Source of the DNA: Phymatolithon calcareum
Lineage: Eukaryota; Rhodophyta; Florideophyceae; Hapalidiales
Direction: 5' to 3'
Assembly (NCBI GenBank): GCA_977006965.1
Contig: OZ345387.1
Location: 88,001-152,000 of the forward strand
DNA length: 64,000 bases
A program made the translations under genes and the position numbers. The notes under the pieces were generated by a model, which made no database searches, was not told the origin of the DNA, and saw only the letters and a list, made by a program, of their open reading frames with translations. Shown here piece by piece: positions 10,167 to 21,541 of this stretch (within the stretch, counting starts at the first letter, position 1; every line of letters begins with the position of its first letter).

Positions 10167-12035
10167 TTAGGCAACAGTAGAATCTGTATCAATAACTGTA
10201 TTTGAATTATCTTTAGGCTGGTTAGATGAATCTGACTTACTATACACCTTTTTGCCTAATTCCATTAGAGAGTCTTGTAGTTGTTTTTGTTCGGATTCTA
10301 TTAAACTATAGTTACTATCAGAGATAGCCTTTCTTAAACTACTAATTTGAGCCTCAATTCTATTTTTGTCCTGCACATCAATCTTATCTTTTAAATCTTG
10401 TAGCTGACGCTCTGACTGATAACATAATGAATCTGCCTGATTCTTCAATTCTATATTACTGCGTTTTTGTTTATCTATATCCGAATTTATTTCTGCTTCC
10501 TTAACCAATTTATCAACTTCTTCTTTCGGAAGTGTAGATGCACCACTAATTGTTATAGATTGTTCCTTACCAGTACCCTTATCTTTAGCTTTAACAGACA
10601 GAATTCCATTAGCATCAATATCAAAAGTAACTTCTATCTGCGGTATACCCCTTGGAGCTGGCATTATGCCGTCTAAACGAAAGGTACCTAAACTTTTATT
10701 ATCTTTTGTAAATTCTCTCTCTCCCTGCAAAACATGAATTTCAACATTTGGCTGATTGTCAACAGCAGTTGAAAAAACTTCTGATTTTTTGGTTGGAACT
10801 GTAGTGTTTCTTGGAATCACTTTAGTCATAACTCCTCCCAAAGTTTCTACACCTAAAGATAATGGAGTAACATCCAATAAAAGAATATCCTTTACTTCAC
10901 CAGCTAAAACACCTGCTTGAACTGCAGCACCAATAGCGACTACCTCATCTGGATTAACACTTTGATTAGGATCTTTACCTATGATTTTTTTTACCAATGC
11001 TTGAATGGAAGGTATTCTTGTAGAACCACCGACTAAAACAACTTGATCTATTTTACTAGGATCTAATTGAGCATCATTCAACGCATTATTTACTGGTACT
11101 TGACATCGGCTAATTAGATCTGTACATAAGTTTTCAAACTTTGCACGGGTCATAGTTCTTTCTAAGTGTTTAGGGCCCGTATCAGTAGCAGTAATAAATG
11201 GTAAATTAATATTTGTTTGAGACAAATTAGACAATTCAATTTTTGCTTTCTCTGCAGCTTCTGTTAAACGCTGTAAAGCTTGCTTATCTTTACCCAGATC
11301 TATATTTTCATCATTTTTAAATTCTTGAATTAACCATTCTACTATTTGACTATCAAAATCATTACCACCCAAATGAGTATCACCTGATGTTGATAAAACC
11401 TCAAACACTCCATCACCTACCTCTAAAATAGAAACGTCAAAAGTACCTCCTCCCAAATCAAAAACAAGAATCGTTTCATTGTTTTGTTTTTCTAAGCCAT
11501 AAGATAACGATGCAGCTGTAGGTTCATTAATAATACGTAAGACATCTAAACCTGCAATCTTACCAGCATCTTTAGTAGCTTGTCTCTGTGAATCATTAAA
11601 ATAAGCTGGTACAGTTATAACTGCTTGAGTAACAGATTCACCAAGGTACTTACTGGCATCATCAGCTAATTTTCTTAGAACCTGAGCAGATATCTCTTCA
11701 GGAGCAAAATCTTTATTTAAAGCAGGACATTTAATTTTGATATTTAAATTATCATCAGAGCTAATTGTATAAGAAGACTGCTGTAATTCTGTTTTTATCT
11801 CTTCTTTTTTACAGCCAATAAATCTTTTTACAGAATAGAATGTATTTTCTGGATTAATTACAGCTTGCCTTTTTGCAATTTGTCCTACTAATTTATCTCC
11901 ATTCTTAGTATATGCAACTACAGAAGCTGTAGTTCTAGAACCTTCTGAATTCGGTATAACAGTAGGTTTACCTCCTTCCATTACAGCAACAACTGAATTA
12001 GTCGTTCCTAAATCAATACCAACCACTTTACTCAT
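10167..12035 (-). CDS. dnaK: Chaperone DnaK (Hsp70)
   Basis: Hsp70 folds and protects stromal proteins using ATP, with DnaJ and GrpE partners. The 622-residue protein has the N-terminal phosphate loop GIDLGTTNS (about 6-14), the ATPase signatures [14 protein letters not shown] and [15 protein letters not shown], the interdomain [14 protein letters not shown], then the beta-sandwich and helical lid with a short acidic tail. It is a lone minus-strand gene between trnG and the ribosomal cluster. Codons tend to end in T, unlike the plus-strand neighbours. Confidence 0.98.
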   Translation of the reverse strand: MSKVVGIDLGTTNSVVAVMEGGKPTVIPNSEGSRTTASVVAYTKNGDKLVGQIAKRQAVINPENTFYSVKRFIGCKKEEIKTELQQSSYTISSDDNLNIKIKCPALNKDFAPEEISAQVLRKLADDASKYLGESVTQAVITVPAYFNDSQRQATKDAGKIAGLDVLRIINEPTAASLSYGLEKQNNETILVFDLGGGTFDVSILEVGDGVFEVLSTSGDTHLGGNDFDSQIVEWLIQEFKNDENIDLGKDKQALQRLTEAAEKAKIELSNLSQTNINLPFITATDTGPKHLERTMTRAKFENLCTDLISRCQVPVNNALNDAQLDPSKIDQVVLVGGSTRIPSIQALVKKIIGKDPNQSVNPDEVVAIGAAVQAGVLAGEVKDILLLDVTPLSLGVETLGGVMTKVIPRNTTVPTKKSEVFSTAVDNQPNVEIHVLQGEREFTKDNKSLGTFRLDGIMPAPRGIPQIEVTFDIDANGILSVKAKDKGTGKEQSITISGASTLPKEEVDKLVKEAEINSDIDKQKRSNIELKNQADSLCYQSERQLQDLKDKIDVQDKNRIEAQISSLRKAISDSNYSLIESEQKQLQDSLMELGKKVYSKSDSSNQPKDNSNTVIDTDSTVA

Positions 12036-12249
12036 AAAAATATCCTCAATAAATTAAAGTCATAGAACTATATAAATTTATATTAAAGAATTTCAGTAAT
12101 TTGATAAAGTAGTAGTTACCACACCAATAAGAATCAAAACAATAAATATCTCTTGAGAGGTTGAAAATTATAGTAAATTAAAAGATAATATCAATAAATA
12201 ACTTTCAAAAGTCTATACGCAAAAATCTCATTAAATTGGAGATATATTA

Positions 12250-12873
12250 ATGGAGTCAATCAGTCTAATAGGGACTAAAATAGGAATGACACAAATTTTC
12301 AATAAACAGGGGAGCGCAATACCTGTTACAGTACTCCAGCTAGGTCCTTGTTTCATTACACAAATCAAAAATATTGATTCTGATGGCTATAACGCAATAC
12401 AAATTGGCTACCTAAAAGTACCGACCAAAAATTTAAGCAAACCTGAGCTAGGACATTTAAAGAAAAGTGGTCTAACAGCATTAAAGCACTTACAAGAACA
12501 TCAAGTAAACTCGTGTAATGAGTTTAAACTAGGACAAAATATCAATATAAATGAACTAAAAATTGGTGATTTAATTGATATATCTGGTAAAAGTATCGGC
12601 AAAGGATTTACCGGTTATCAAAAAAGACATAACTTTAGTCGAGGACCCATGTCTCATGGCTCTAAGAATCACCGTCAACCAGGATCTATAGGTGCAGGAA
12701 CTACACCTGGACGTGTATTTCCTGGGAAAAAAATGGCAGGCAGAATGGGCAGTAATAAAGTAACCGTTAAAAATCTACAAATTATAGATATAAACACTAA
12801 GGAACATCTTGTTATAGTAAAAGGTTCTGTACCAGGAAAACCTGGAAGTATAATAAGTATTAAAAGAAAGTAA
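12250..12873 (+). CDS. rpl3: 50S ribosomal protein L3
   Basis: First gene of the long ribosomal protein cluster; 207 residues. It shows the L3 signature FSRGPMSHGSKNHRQPGSIG and the TPGRVFPGKKMAGRMG loop that reaches the peptidyl transferase centre. A Shine-Dalgarno (TTGGAGA) precedes the ATG. The ~210-nt spacer shared with divergent dnaK should hold the cluster promoter, but no convincing box pair was found. Confidence 0.98.
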   Translation: MESISLIGTKIGMTQIFNKQGSAIPVTVLQLGPCFITQIKNIDSDGYNAIQIGYLKVPTKNLSKPELGHLKKSGLTALKHLQEHQVNSCNEFKLGQNININELKIGDLIDISGKSIGKGFTGYQKRHNFSRGPMSHGSKNHRQPGSIGAGTTPGRVFPGKKMAGRMGSNKVTVKNLQIIDINTKEHLVIVKGSVPGKPGSIISIKRK

Positions 12874-12878
12874 AACAA

Positions 12879-13535
12879 ATGACAACTAAAGTAAAAGTTA
12901 CATACAATATAGTATCTCCGGAAGGGATAACTCAAAATTCTAAAACAATACAATTGCAAGTGAGTGAATCTAAAAACATGTATACAATACATAGAGCACT
13001 TATTAAACAATTGCATGAAAAAAGAAAAGGAACTGCCAGTTGTAAAAGTCGTAGTCAAGTACAAGGTGGTGGTAAAAAACCCTGGAAACAAAAAGGAACT
13101 GGAAGAGCACGTGCTGGATCTATTAGGTCACCACTTTGGAAAGGTGGTGGTGTTATATTTGGACCGAAGAACAAGCAATATGCAACGAAATTAAACAAAA
13201 AAGAACAACAATTAGCATTAAGAAACATTTTATATAATAAAAAAGACAATACAATTATTGTGGAAAACTTCAATCCACTATCCATATCTAATAGGCCCAG
13301 TACAAAATCAGTTATACAAAAAATTCATGCACTAAATATTAAAACTACTAATAAAATATTAATTATAGTTGCTAAAAAAGACATAAATTTATACTTATCT
13401 ACAAGAAATTTAAAAAATATAGAACTTATTGCTGCAAACCAAATAAACCTATTATCAATAATAAATGCCAAAAGCATTTTAGTAGAAACAAAAGCACTTG
13501 ATATTATTGAAGAGGCATACAATGGACAAAGATAA
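12879..13535 (+). CDS. rpl4: 50S ribosomal protein L4
   Basis: 218 residues with the L4 block [24 protein letters not shown]4 lines the polypeptide exit tunnel. It starts 5 nt after rpl3 and overlaps the start of rpl23 by 14 nt, which indicates tight translational coupling. Confidence 0.97.
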   Translation: MTTKVKVTYNIVSPEGITQNSKTIQLQVSESKNMYTIHRALIKQLHEKRKGTASCKSRSQVQGGGKKPWKQKGTGRARAGSIRSPLWKGGGVIFGPKNKQYATKLNKKEQQLALRNILYNKKDNTIIVENFNPLSISNRPSTKSVIQKIHALNIKTTNKILIIVAKKDINLYLSTRNLKNIELIAANQINLLSIINAKSILVETKALDIIEEAYNGQR

Positions 13536-13824
13536 CATAAGAGAATTACTAACTATAATTAAAAAGCCTATAATAACAGATAAAACAACAAAACTATTAG
13601 AAAATAATCAATATTGTTTTCAAGTAGATCCTAGAGTAGGTAAACTGAAGATCAAACAAGCTATTGAATATATTTTTGGTGTTAATGTAAAAAACATTAA
13701 TACATATCACAAACCGCTAAAAAAACGTACCGTTAGTCGTTTTACTGGTTATAGAGCACACTATAAAAAAGCTATAGTTACACTCTCAAAAGACGATAAA
13801 ATCAATTTATTCTCAGAAGATTAG
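13522..13824 (+). CDS. rpl23: 50S ribosomal protein L23
   Basis: A 100-residue exit-tunnel protein that provides the docking site for trigger factor and SRP. Blocks [20 protein letters not shown] and [21 protein letters not shown] are typical. The ATG at 13522 is preferred over an in-frame start eight codons upstream because that extension is not family-like. It overlaps the rpl4 3' end. Confidence 0.95.
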   Translation: MDKDNIRELLTIIKKPIITDKTTKLLENNQYCFQVDPRVGKLKIKQAIEYIFGVNVKNINTYHKPLKKRTVSRFTGYRAHYKKAIVTLSKDDKINLFSED

Positions 13825-13848
13825 AATCACAATTATTACTTACCAAAC

Positions 13849-14676
13849 ATGGCTATTCGTCTATACAAAGCATCTACTCCAGGAACGAGAAATCGAACTG
13901 TCTCAACATTCGAAGAGATAAGTACAAATAAACCCGAAAAATCATTGATTAAAGCGTTCCATTCTCCTAAAGGTCACAACCATAGAGGAATTATCACTTC
14001 TAGGCATAGAGGAGGTGGCCATAAAAAAAGATATCGATTAATTGACTTTAAAAGAAATAAAATCAATATGTTTGCTAAAGTAACAAGCATTGAATATGAT
14101 CCTAATAGAAATGCTCGAATTGCTCTATTACATTATACTGATGGAATAAAAAAATATATCATACACCCAAGATCTCTACAAATTGGAAAAATAATAACAT
14201 CCGGCCCCAATTCAGCCATTGAAGTTGGAAATGCATTACCAATGGAAAAGATACCGCTAGGTACAGCCGTACATAACATAGAGTTACAACCCGGTAAAGG
14301 AGGTCAAATTGTTAGAGCCGCTGGAACTTATGCACAAATAGTAGCTAGGGAAGGTGATTTTGTTACATTAAAGCTACCTTCAAGTGAAGTAAGACTAGTT
14401 AGAAAAGCATGCTATGCAACGATTGGTCAAGTTGGCAATATAGACTGCAACAATATTACAATCGGTAAAGCTGGACGAAATAGATGGCTAGGGAAAAAAC
14501 CAAAAGTAAGAGGGGTTGCAATGAATCCTGTAGACCATCCACATGGTGGTGGAGAAGGTAAATCTCCAATAGGAAGAAGTCATCCAGTAACTCCATGGGG
14601 AGAACCTGCTCTAGGAGTGAAAACAAGAGACAAAAAAAAATATAGCAATTCATACATATTGCGTAGACGTAAATAA
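13849..14676 (+). CDS. rpl2: 50S ribosomal protein L2
   Basis: 275 residues with the L2 signature [16 protein letters not shown] near the C-terminus and [13 protein letters not shown] near the N-terminus. It is a primary 23S rRNA binder at the peptidyl transferase centre. Length and cluster position (rpl23-rpl2-rps19) are canonical. Confidence 0.98.
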   Translation: MAIRLYKASTPGTRNRTVSTFEEISTNKPEKSLIKAFHSPKGHNHRGIITSRHRGGGHKKRYRLIDFKRNKINMFAKVTSIEYDPNRNARIALLHYTDGIKKYIIHPRSLQIGKIITSGPNSAIEVGNALPMEKIPLGTAVHNIELQPGKGGQIVRAAGTYAQIVAREGDFVTLKLPSSEVRLVRKACYATIGQVGNIDCNNITIGKAGRNRWLGKKPKVRGVAMNPVDHPHGGGEGKSPIGRSHPVTPWGEPALGVKTRDKKKYSNSYILRRRK

Positions 14677-14692
14677 ATTAATTAATAAATCA

Positions 14693-14971
14693 ATGTCACG
14701 ATCTCTATATAAAGGTCCTTTTATACAAAGTAAATTACTAGATAAAATTACAAAATTAAATAAAGAAGGTACAAAACAAACAATCAAAACTTGGTCTCGA
14801 GCATCAACTATTATTCCTAATATGGTCGGTCATACAATTGCAGTACACAATGGTAAACAGCATTTTCCTGTATTTATATCTGACCAAATGGTTGGGCATA
14901 AATTAGGCGAGTTTATACCTACAAGGAATTTTAGAAGTCACATTAAAAATGATAGAAGAACAAAAAGATAA
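14693..14971 (+). CDS. rps19: 30S ribosomal protein S19
   Basis: 92 residues, the standard length, with the S19 pattern [10 protein letters not shown] at the start and [16 protein letters not shown] toward the end. It binds the 16S 3' domain in the subunit head. Confidence 0.97.
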   Translation: MSRSLYKGPFIQSKLLDKITKLNKEGTKQTIKTWSRASTIIPNMVGHTIAVHNGKQHFPVFISDQMVGHKLGEFIPTRNFRSHIKNDRRTKR

Positions 14972-14986
14972 ATATACACTAATTAT

Positions 14987-15337
14987 ATGCAACATGAAGC
15001 AACTGCTACAAGTAAATATCTAAGACTATCCCCAAATAAAGTTCGCAGAGTACTAGACCAAATCCGTGGGAGAAACTACCAAGAAGCATTAATCGTGCTT
15101 GAGTTCATGCCTTATAGAGGATGTAAAGCCATAAAAAAACTATTAGAATCTGCAGCAGCTAATGCTACAAACAACTATGGATATCCTAAAAATAGTTTAA
15201 TAATTCATCAAGCATTCGCTGATATAGGTCCTAAGTTGAAAAGATTTCAACCAAGAGCACAGGGTAGGGCATTTCAAATACACAAACCGACATGCCATAT
15301 CACATTAAAATTAAGTTCAACCTCTTTAAACAATTAA
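14987..15337 (+). CDS. rpl22: 50S ribosomal protein L22
   Basis: 116 residues with [20 protein letters not shown] and the tunnel-loop block [16 protein letters not shown]22 forms part of the exit-tunnel constriction. It sits between rps19 and rps3 as in bacteria. Confidence 0.97.
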   Translation: MQHEATATSKYLRLSPNKVRRVLDQIRGRNYQEALIVLEFMPYRGCKAIKKLLESAAANATNNYGYPKNSLIIHQAFADIGPKLKRFQPRAQGRAFQIHKPTCHITLKLSSTSLNN

Positions 15338-15355
15338 ATCTTAAAATTCAATCAA

Positions 15356-16006
15356 ATGGGACAGAAAACACATCCTCTAGGCTTTCGAATTGGAATAACA
15401 CAAAAACATAAATCATGTTGGTTTTCCGATACAAAAAAATATTCCACATTATTACAAGAAGATTATATTATTCGCTCACACATTGAAATTAAGTTAAAAA
15501 CAGCTAGTATTGTAGATATAAAAATTGATAGAAAAGTTGATCAAATTGAGATTGAAATTAAAACAGCTCGACCTGGAATTGTATTAGGGAGATTAGGAGC
15601 AGGAATTGAAAACTTAAGACAAGAAATAAGTACAAAACTAAAAAATAAAAAACAAATTAGGATTAATATAATTGAGGTTACAGATCCTGATAAAGAAGCT
15701 GCTTTAATTGCTGAATTTATCTCACAACAACTCGAAAAGAGAGTGGCTTTTCGAAGATCTGTTAGACAAGCAATACAGAGGTCACAAAAGGCCAATATAG
15801 AAGGTATAAAAATACAAGTATCTGGTCGTTTAAATGGAGCTGAAATAGCTCGAAGTGAATGGTTACGTGAAGGTAGAGTACCATTACAAACACTTCGAGC
15901 TGACATTGATTACTCATATAAAAGAGCACAAACCATCTATGGAGTTCTAGGCATCAAAGTTTGGCTCTTTAAAGGGGAAATTTTACCACAAAAAATAATA
16001 CTATAA
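15356..16006 (+). CDS. rps3: 30S ribosomal protein S3
   Basis: 216 residues. It starts [14 protein letters not shown], has a central KH-type RNA-binding region ([20 protein letters not shown]), and a C-terminal S3 block [28 protein letters not shown]. It lines the mRNA entry tunnel and is of bacterial length. Confidence 0.98.
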   Translation: MGQKTHPLGFRIGITQKHKSCWFSDTKKYSTLLQEDYIIRSHIEIKLKTASIVDIKIDRKVDQIEIEIKTARPGIVLGRLGAGIENLRQEISTKLKNKKQIRINIIEVTDPDKEAALIAEFISQQLEKRVAFRRSVRQAIQRSQKANIEGIKIQVSGRLNGAEIARSEWLREGRVPLQTLRADIDYSYKRAQTIYGVLGIKVWLFKGEILPQKIIL

Positions 16007-16028
16007 ATAATATACATAGAATATAAAA

Positions 16029-16442
16029 ATGTTAAGCCCTAAAAAAACAAAATTCAGAAAACAGCACCGAGGACGAATGTGCGGTAAGTCTTGCAAAGGT
16101 AATACCATCGCATTTGGTGACTATGCTTTACAGTCTTTGGAACCCGTCTGGCTAACATCCAGGCAAATTGAAGCCACAAGAAGAACTATTACAAGATATG
16201 TACGTAGAGGAGGAAAGCTTTGGATAAGAGTTTTCCCAGACAAACCTATAACCGCTAGAGCAGCTGAAACTAGAATGGGGTCTGGTAAAGGTAATCCTGA
16301 ATACTGGGTAGCTGTAATTAAACCCGGACATATTCTGTTCGAAATCAAAGGAGTCTCTGAAAAAGATGCTCAACAAGCAATGAAATTAGCGTCCTATAAG
16401 TTACCAATAAAAACTCAATTTATTACGAGAACAACAACATAA
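16029..16442 (+). CDS. rpl16: 50S ribosomal protein L16
   Basis: 137 residues with [20 protein letters not shown], the [20 protein letters not shown] block and [19 protein letters not shown], all typical of L16 near the A-site. No intron is present, unlike in green-lineage plastids. Confidence 0.98.
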   Translation: MLSPKKTKFRKQHRGRMCGKSCKGNTIAFGDYALQSLEPVWLTSRQIEATRRTITRYVRRGGKLWIRVFPDKPITARAAETRMGSGKGNPEYWVAVIKPGHILFEIKGVSEKDAQQAMKLASYKLPIKTQFITRTTT

Positions 16443-16446
16443 AAAC

Positions 16447-16650
16447 ATGATAGCAAAACAAGTTAACGAAATAAGAAATTTATCACAATCAGAGCTGGAT
16501 GAAAAAATTATAGAAATAAAAAAAGATATATTTGAACTAAAGTTCAAGCAAGCTACTAGACAACCAATTAAAACACATTTGTTCAAAACTAAAAAACGTC
16601 TCCTATCCCAGTTGCTAACTATTGAACATAATTATAAAAATACAAAATAA
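16447..16650 (+). CDS. rpl29: 50S ribosomal protein L29
   Basis: A 67-residue two-helix protein with the pattern IRNLSQSELDEKI and ELKFKQATRQPIKTHLFK. It is an exit-tunnel rim protein, starting 4 nt after rpl16 and ending 3 nt before rps17. Confidence 0.94.
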   Translation: MIAKQVNEIRNLSQSELDEKIIEIKKDIFELKFKQATRQPIKTHLFKTKKRLLSQLLTIEHNYKNTK

Positions 16651-16653
16651 AAA

Positions 16654-16893
16654 ATGCCTATCAAAGAAGTTATCGGTAAAGTTATTAGCCATAAAATGGA
16701 CAAAACAATTACAGTTGCGGTCATCAATAAAATATCACATAGAAAATATAATAAAATATTATCAAAAACAAAAAAATACTATGTACATGACGAAAACAAT
16801 GACTATTGGACTGGAGATATTGTAAAAATTCAAGAAACTCGCCCAATAAGTAAACATAAATGCTGGAAAGTAATAGAAAAAATAACTAATTAA
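16654..16893 (+). CDS. rps17: 30S ribosomal protein S17
   Basis: 79 residues. The OB-fold pattern GKVISHKMDKTITVAV, then KKYYVHDENNDYWTGDIVKIQETRPISKHKCWKV, is typical S17. A second frame through the same bases (16622-16825) is a shadow. Confidence 0.96.
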   Translation: MPIKEVIGKVISHKMDKTITVAVINKISHRKYNKILSKTKKYYVHDENNDYWTGDIVKIQETRPISKHKCWKVIEKITN

Positions 16894-16902
16894 TCAAATA
16901 AG

Positions 16903-17271
16903 ATGATACAAACGCAAACCTATTTAAATGTAGCTGATAATAGTGGAGCACGTAAAATCATGTGCATTCGAGTACTCGGTAGTAGTAATCCAAAGTATGC
17001 AAAAATCGGAGATATAGTAATTGGGGTAGTAAAAGATGCTTCTCCCAACATGCCTGTTAAAAGATCTGATGTAGTAAGAGCTGTAATAGTTCGGACAAAA
17101 AAAACAATGCGTAGAATTGATGGTATGCAGATACGATTTGATGATAATGCAGCTGTACTAATTACTCAAGAAAATAACCCAAAAGGAACTCGTATTTTTG
17201 GTCCTATCGCAAGAGAACTAAGAGAAAAAAACTTCTCTAAAATTATATCATTGGCAACCGAGGTAGTATGA
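16903..17271 (+). CDS. rpl14: 50S ribosomal protein L14
   Basis: 122 residues, exact family length, starting [26 protein letters not shown] and ending [20 protein letters not shown]14 is at the 30S interface. The stop overlaps the rpl24 start as ATGA. Confidence 0.98.
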   Translation: MIQTQTYLNVADNSGARKIMCIRVLGSSNPKYAKIGDIVIGVVKDASPNMPVKRSDVVRAVIVRTKKTMRRIDGMQIRFDDNAAVLITQENNPKGTRIFGPIARELREKNFSKIISLATEVV

Positions 17272-17606
17272 TCAAAAAAGTAAAAAAAATTAGAATGCAT
17301 ATCAAAATTGGTGATACTGTACAAATTATATCTGGAAGTTATAAAGGCAAAATAAGCAAAATAGTAAAAGTTCTCCCTAAAACTAGTCAAGTTATAGTTA
17401 AAAATTTAAATTTAAAAGTAAAACATTCCAGACCTAATACAGAAGAAGAAAGTGGTAAAATTATCAACTTTGAAGCACCTATACATAGCTCAAATGTCAT
17501 GCTTTATAGTATAAAAAATAAAATTAGGAGTCGTTTTAGTATCAAATATAACATAAATAATCAAAAATGCCGCTTACTACTAAAAACTGGGGAAATTATT
17601 AAATAA
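17268..17606 (+). CDS. rpl24: 50S ribosomal protein L24
   Basis: 112 residues. The KOW motif is seen in [26 protein letters not shown]. The start at 17268 overlaps the rpl14 stop by 4 nt and follows a GAGG at good spacing. An internal ATG at 17295 (MHIKIGDTV) would give the shorter N-terminus seen in many relatives, so the first nine residues are uncertain. Confidence 0.94.
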   Translation: MIKKVKKIRMHIKIGDTVQIISGSYKGKISKIVKVLPKTSQVIVKNLNLKVKHSRPNTEEESGKIINFEAPIHSSNVMLYSIKNKIRSRFSIKYNINNQKCRLLLKTGEIIK

Positions 17607-17617
17607 AAATATAACAC

Positions 17618-18160
17618 ATGAATCAATCTCTATACAGTCTATATAAAGATCAAATACAACAAAATTTAAAACGAGAATTTCTTTACAAAAACGTACATGA
17701 AATACCAAAAATAACAAAAATAGTAATCAATCGAGGACTGGGAGAAGCGTCTCAAAATGCTAAAACACTAGACAATAGTCTTCACGAATTGATGCTTATC
17801 AGTGGTCAAAAACCAATCATTACACGTTCCAAAAAATCAATAGCGGGATTTAAAATTCGGGAAAATATCCCAATTGGAATGACAGTAACATTAAGAAAAC
17901 ATAAGATGTATAATTTTTTGAATAAATTAATTAATTTAGCTCTACCCAGAATTAGAGATTTTCGAGGTATTAGTAAAAAACATTTTGATGGCAAAGGCAA
18001 TTATAATCTAGGACTTAAAGAACAGCTTATTTTTCCTGAAATAGAATACGATACAGTCAGTAGAATCCGAGGTATGGACATTGCAATTGTAACTACAGCA
18101 ATGACTGACCAGGAAGGTCTGGCTTTACTTAAAGGTTTTGGAATGCCTTTCCAAGATTAA
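17618..18160 (+). CDS. rpl5: 50S ribosomal protein L5
   Basis: 180 residues, family length. Blocks [40 protein letters not shown] and [11 protein letters not shown] are L5 signatures. It binds 5S rRNA in the central protuberance. Confidence 0.98.
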   Translation: MNQSLYSLYKDQIQQNLKREFLYKNVHEIPKITKIVINRGLGEASQNAKTLDNSLHELMLISGQKPIITRSKKSIAGFKIRENIPIGMTVTLRKHKMYNFLNKLINLALPRIRDFRGISKKHFDGKGNYNLGLKEQLIFPEIEYDTVSRIRGMDIAIVTTAMTDQEGLALLKGFGMPFQD

Positions 18161-18194
18161 GGCAAATAAAACTTATTAAACACAAGGATAAATC

Positions 18195-18593
18195 ATGATT
18201 AATGATACAATTGCAGATACACTAACGCGTATTCGTAATGCAAATTTAGCAAAACACCAAATAGTACAAGTAAGAGCAACTAAAATAACTCGCAATATGA
18301 TTAAAGTCTTACGCGAAGAAGGCTTCATAGAAAACTTTAGTGAAATTGAAGACAATTCAAGAAAATACCTATTAATATCATTAAAATATAAAGGTAAAAA
18401 CAGAACCTCAATTATCACCGCACTAAAAAGAATCAGTAAACCCGGATTAAGAGTATATGCTAATCATAAGGAACTACCAAAAGTCCTAGGAGGTATTGGA
18501 ATAGCAATAATATCAACACCGAAAGGAGTCATGACCGATAGACAGGCGCGCTACTCTGGCTTAGGTGGCGAAATTTTATGCTACATCTGGTAA
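18195..18593 (+). CDS. rps8: 30S ribosomal protein S8
   Basis: 132 residues, starting [17 protein letters not shown] and ending with the S8 signature [27 protein letters not shown]. It is a central-domain 16S binder. Confidence 0.98.
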   Translation: MINDTIADTLTRIRNANLAKHQIVQVRATKITRNMIKVLREEGFIENFSEIEDNSRKYLLISLKYKGKNRTSIITALKRISKPGLRVYANHKELPKVLGGIGIAIISTPKGVMTDRQARYSGLGGEILCYIW

Positions 18594-18617
18594 ATAATTA
18601 ATAATAAGGAATACATT

Positions 18618-19154
18618 ATGTCACGAATAGGAAAAACTCCCATACATTTAAATAAACAAATCAATATAAAACTTCAAGGAAATAGAATACAAATTAAAGG
18701 TACCAAGGGTGAATTAAGCTATTCACTATCACCAGAAATAAGAATTGAGCAAACAACAGAAGAACTGAAACTCTACAAAACAAATGAAAGCCGGATTGCT
18801 AGACAATTATATGGCTTATCCAGAACAATTGTTAATAATATGGTTATTGGTGTTTCACAAGGCTTTAATAAAAAGCTCGAAATACAGGGAGTAGGCTATA
18901 GAGCTCAAGTAGATAAAAATAATTTAATACTCAGCGTTGGATACAGTCATCCTGTATACATAAAATCTCCCCCTGGAATTAACATTAAAGTCAATAATAA
19001 TACAAATATAGAAGTTTCTGGTATCAGCAAAGAAACTGTTGGACAAATTGCTGCACAAATTAGATCCATCCGTCCACCTGAACCATATAAAGGTAAAGGA
19101 ATCCGCTATCATAATGAAATAGTAAGAAGAAAAGTTGGTAAAGCAGGAAAATAA
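18618..19154 (+). CDS. rpl6: 50S ribosomal protein L6
   Basis: 178 residues with [28 protein letters not shown] and the C-terminal [27 protein letters not shown], all typical L6. A Shine-Dalgarno AAGGAA lies upstream. Confidence 0.98.
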   Translation: MSRIGKTPIHLNKQINIKLQGNRIQIKGTKGELSYSLSPEIRIEQTTEELKLYKTNESRIARQLYGLSRTIVNNMVIGVSQGFNKKLEIQGVGYRAQVDKNNLILSVGYSHPVYIKSPPGINIKVNNNTNIEVSGISKETVGQIAAQIRSIRPPEPYKGKGIRYHNEIVRRKVGKAGK

Positions 19155-19156
19155 AA

Positions 19157-19474
19157 ATGAAGAAAAGAAGAAAAATAAAGATAAACAGTCCTCGTCTTTT
19201 TGTGTTTAGATCTAATAAACATATTTACGCACAAGTAATAGATGATATCAAAAATATAACTATCACAACTAGTTCAAGCGTATGCCCTAAGTTGAAAGCT
19301 AAGATTAGTTCTACTAATACATGTAATACAGCACGAATTATTGGGAAAGACATTGGAACTAAGCTAAGAAATAAAGGTATCAAGCAAATTGTTTTTGATA
19401 GAGGAAATAGAATATATCACGGAAAAATAAAAGCTCTAGCAGAAGCAACAAGAAATGAAGGTATAAAATTTTAA
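19157..19474 (+). CDS. rpl18: 50S ribosomal protein L18
   Basis: 105 residues; the N-terminus is basic (MKKRRKIKINSPRLFVFRSN), followed by KHIYAQVIDD and FDRGNRIYHGKIKALAEATR. It binds 5S rRNA with L5. The start is 3 nt after the rpl6 stop. Confidence 0.96.
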   Translation: MKKRRKIKINSPRLFVFRSNKHIYAQVIDDIKNITITTSSSVCPKLKAKISSTNTCNTARIIGKDIGTKLRNKGIKQIVFDRGNRIYHGKIKALAEATRNEGIKF

Positions 19475-19486
19475 GAAGTATTAATT

Positions 19487-20020
19487 ATGATAATCAAAAG
19501 AAAAAATAGTAAAAACAAAGAACAAGAAAGCAATTGGGAAGAAAGAGTAGTACAGGTAAAAAGAGTTACAAAAGTAGTTAAAGGAGGAAAAAAGCTTAGC
19601 TTTAGAGCAATAATTATAATTGGCAATGAAAAAGGTCAAGTAGGAGTTGGTATTGGTAAAGCAACTGATGTTATTGGTGCAGTAAAAAAAGGTGTAACTG
19701 ATGCCAAAAAGCATATTATTAGTGTTCCTTTAACAAAAACAAACTCAATAACACACAAAATCCATGGCATAGCTGGCGCTGCAAAAGTAGTTATGAGACC
19801 TTCTGCACCGGGTTCCGGTGTTATAGCCGGTGGATCAGTAAGAACTGTACTGGAATTAGTAGGTATTAAAAATATATTAACTAAACAACTAGGTTCCAAT
19901 AACGCATTGAATAATGCCAGAGCCACAGTTGATGCTCTCAACAATTTAAGAACATTTAAACAAACGGCTCAAGATAGAGGTATCGATATCAATTACTTAT
20001 ACAATCACAAGAAAGAATAA
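19487..20020 (+). CDS. rps5: 30S ribosomal protein S5
   Basis: 177 residues with the double-stranded-RNA-binding-like N-domain ([21 protein letters not shown]) and the C-domain motif [21 protein letters not shown]5 takes part in decoding fidelity and mRNA unwinding. Confidence 0.97.
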   Translation: MIIKRKNSKNKEQESNWEERVVQVKRVTKVVKGGKKLSFRAIIIIGNEKGQVGVGIGKATDVIGAVKKGVTDAKKHIISVPLTKTNSITHKIHGIAGAAKVVMRPSAPGSGVIAGGSVRTVLELVGIKNILTKQLGSNNALNNARATVDALNNLRTFKQTAQDRGIDINYLYNHKKE

Positions 20021-20082
20021 AAACCTACATAATCAAATACTAGCAATAGTCAGATGCATTCTCCCAATACTTCTACTTAATA

Positions 20083-21318
20083 ATGAATTCTCAAAATACA
20101 CTAACAACAAAATTACTAGTTACTTTACTTATACTAATACTTGCTCGATTAGGCATATTTATACCCATACCAAGCATTGATCATGACACTTTTTATTCTA
20201 GTATTGGACAAAATGCTTTAATTAATTTCTTAAACATATTTTCGGGAGGTGGATTCTCAACAATTGGGATGTTTGCGCTCGGAATTGTACCATATATTAA
20301 TGCATCAATTATTATTCAATTATTGACTAAAATAATCCCTGAATTAGAAAATTTACAAAAAGAAGAAGGTGAAGCTGGAAGAAGAAAAATTACGCAAATT
20401 ACGCGGTATCTCACATTGATATGGGCCGTTACACAGAGTTTTGCTATTGCGCTGTGGATTAAACCGTATGTATTTGACTGGAATTTAAATTTTATTATAG
20501 ATTGTATTCTGACACTTACAACTGGATCAACAATAATTATGTGGTTATCTGAATTAATTACAGAATACGGAATTGGCAATGGAGCGTCATTACTGATTTT
20601 TCAAAATATTATATCTGGAATACCAAAAAATATTCAAAACTACTCTATTAATATTTTTAACCTAAAACAGATAACACCAATAGTAATATTATTTATTCTG
20701 TTTTTATTTATGTTATCAATAACAATATTGATTCAAGAAGGAACTAAAAAAATTACAATTATTTCTGCAAGACAATTGAACAGAACAAAACAAATGGATT
20801 CAAAAAGCTATATTCCTTTAAAAATGAACCAAGGGGGAGTTATGCCTATTGTTTTTGCGTCAGCAGCTATGACTATACCTAGTTATCTAATAGATGTATC
20901 AAATAATAATACTATTAAAAATATTTTAAAACTATTTTCTCCGAGTGGGCCTTTATATATAATGTTGTATGGTACTCTTATTATTATATTTAGCTATTTC
21001 TATTCATCACTAGTCTTAAGTCCAGATGATGTTGCTAAAAATTTAAAAAAGATGGGAGCAAGTATACCTGGCATAAGACCCGGAGATAATACAAGTAAAT
21101 ATCTAAAAACTATTTTAGATCGTTTGACTTTTCTAGGATCTATTTTCTTATTTTCCGTAGCATTAATTCCATCAATTATTGCCAATATAACACATATAAA
21201 GGCTTTCCAAGGGCTTGGAGCAACATCTTTATTAATACTGGTAGGAGTTGCGATTGACACAGCTAAACAAATACAAACATATATTATATCAGAAAAATAT
21301 AATAGCATGATACAATAG
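20083..21318 (+). CDS. secY: Preprotein translocase subunit SecY
   Basis: 411 residues with about ten membrane spans. SecY is the pore of the thylakoid Sec translocon. Family blocks visible are RLGIFIPIPSID, the GGGFSTIGMFALGIVPYINASIIIQLL region, and PLKMNQGGVMPIVFASA. It lies between rps5 and rpl36; rpl15, adk and map of the bacterial spc operon are missing here. SecE, SecA and SecG are not in the window. Confidence 0.97.
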   Translation: MNSQNTLTTKLLVTLLILILARLGIFIPIPSIDHDTFYSSIGQNALINFLNIFSGGGFSTIGMFALGIVPYINASIIIQLLTKIIPELENLQKEEGEAGRRKITQITRYLTLIWAVTQSFAIALWIKPYVFDWNLNFIIDCILTLTTGSTIIMWLSELITEYGIGNGASLLIFQNIISGIPKNIQNYSINIFNLKQITPIVILFILFLFMLSITILIQEGTKKITIISARQLNRTKQMDSKSYIPLKMNQGGVMPIVFASAAMTIPSYLIDVSNNNTIKNILKLFSPSGPLYIMLYGTLIIIFSYFYSSLVLSPDDVAKNLKKMGASIPGIRPGDNTSKYLKTILDRLTFLGSIFLFSVALIPSIIANITHIKAFQGLGATSLLILVGVAIDTAKQIQTYIISEKYNSMIQ

Positions 21319-21384
21319 CTTTATTTAGTCAAATTAAAAAAGAAGAACATAAAATATTAATATTATACAAATAAAAATCGATAT

Positions 21385-21498
21385 ATGAAAGTTAGACCTT
21401 CTGTTAAAAAGATGTGTGAAAAATGCAAAGTAATAGTAAGAAAAAGAAAAGTTAAAATTATTTGTGAAAATCCCAAACATAAACAAACACAAGGATAG
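21385..21498 (+). CDS. rpl36: 50S ribosomal protein L36
   Basis: A 37-residue protein reading [20 protein letters not shown] and ending KHKQTQG. The Cys/His zinc ribbon of L36 is intact (Cys11, Cys14, Cys27 and the His near residue 32). It sits between secY and rps13 as expected. Confidence 0.96.
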   Translation: MKVRPSVKKMCEKCKVIVRKRKVKIICENPKHKQTQG

Positions 21499-21527
21499 AA
21501 ACTAAATAAAATTTTAACTAATAATTT

Positions 21528-21541
21528 GGAGGTGGAAATTG
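21528..21541 (+). promoter_or_regulatory. Shine-Dalgarno that fixes the TTG start of rps13
   Basis: A strong GGAGGTGG lies about 5 nt upstream of the TTG at 21539-21541. It supports initiation at TTG, because no ATG exists at the S13 N-terminus. Confidence 0.7.
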
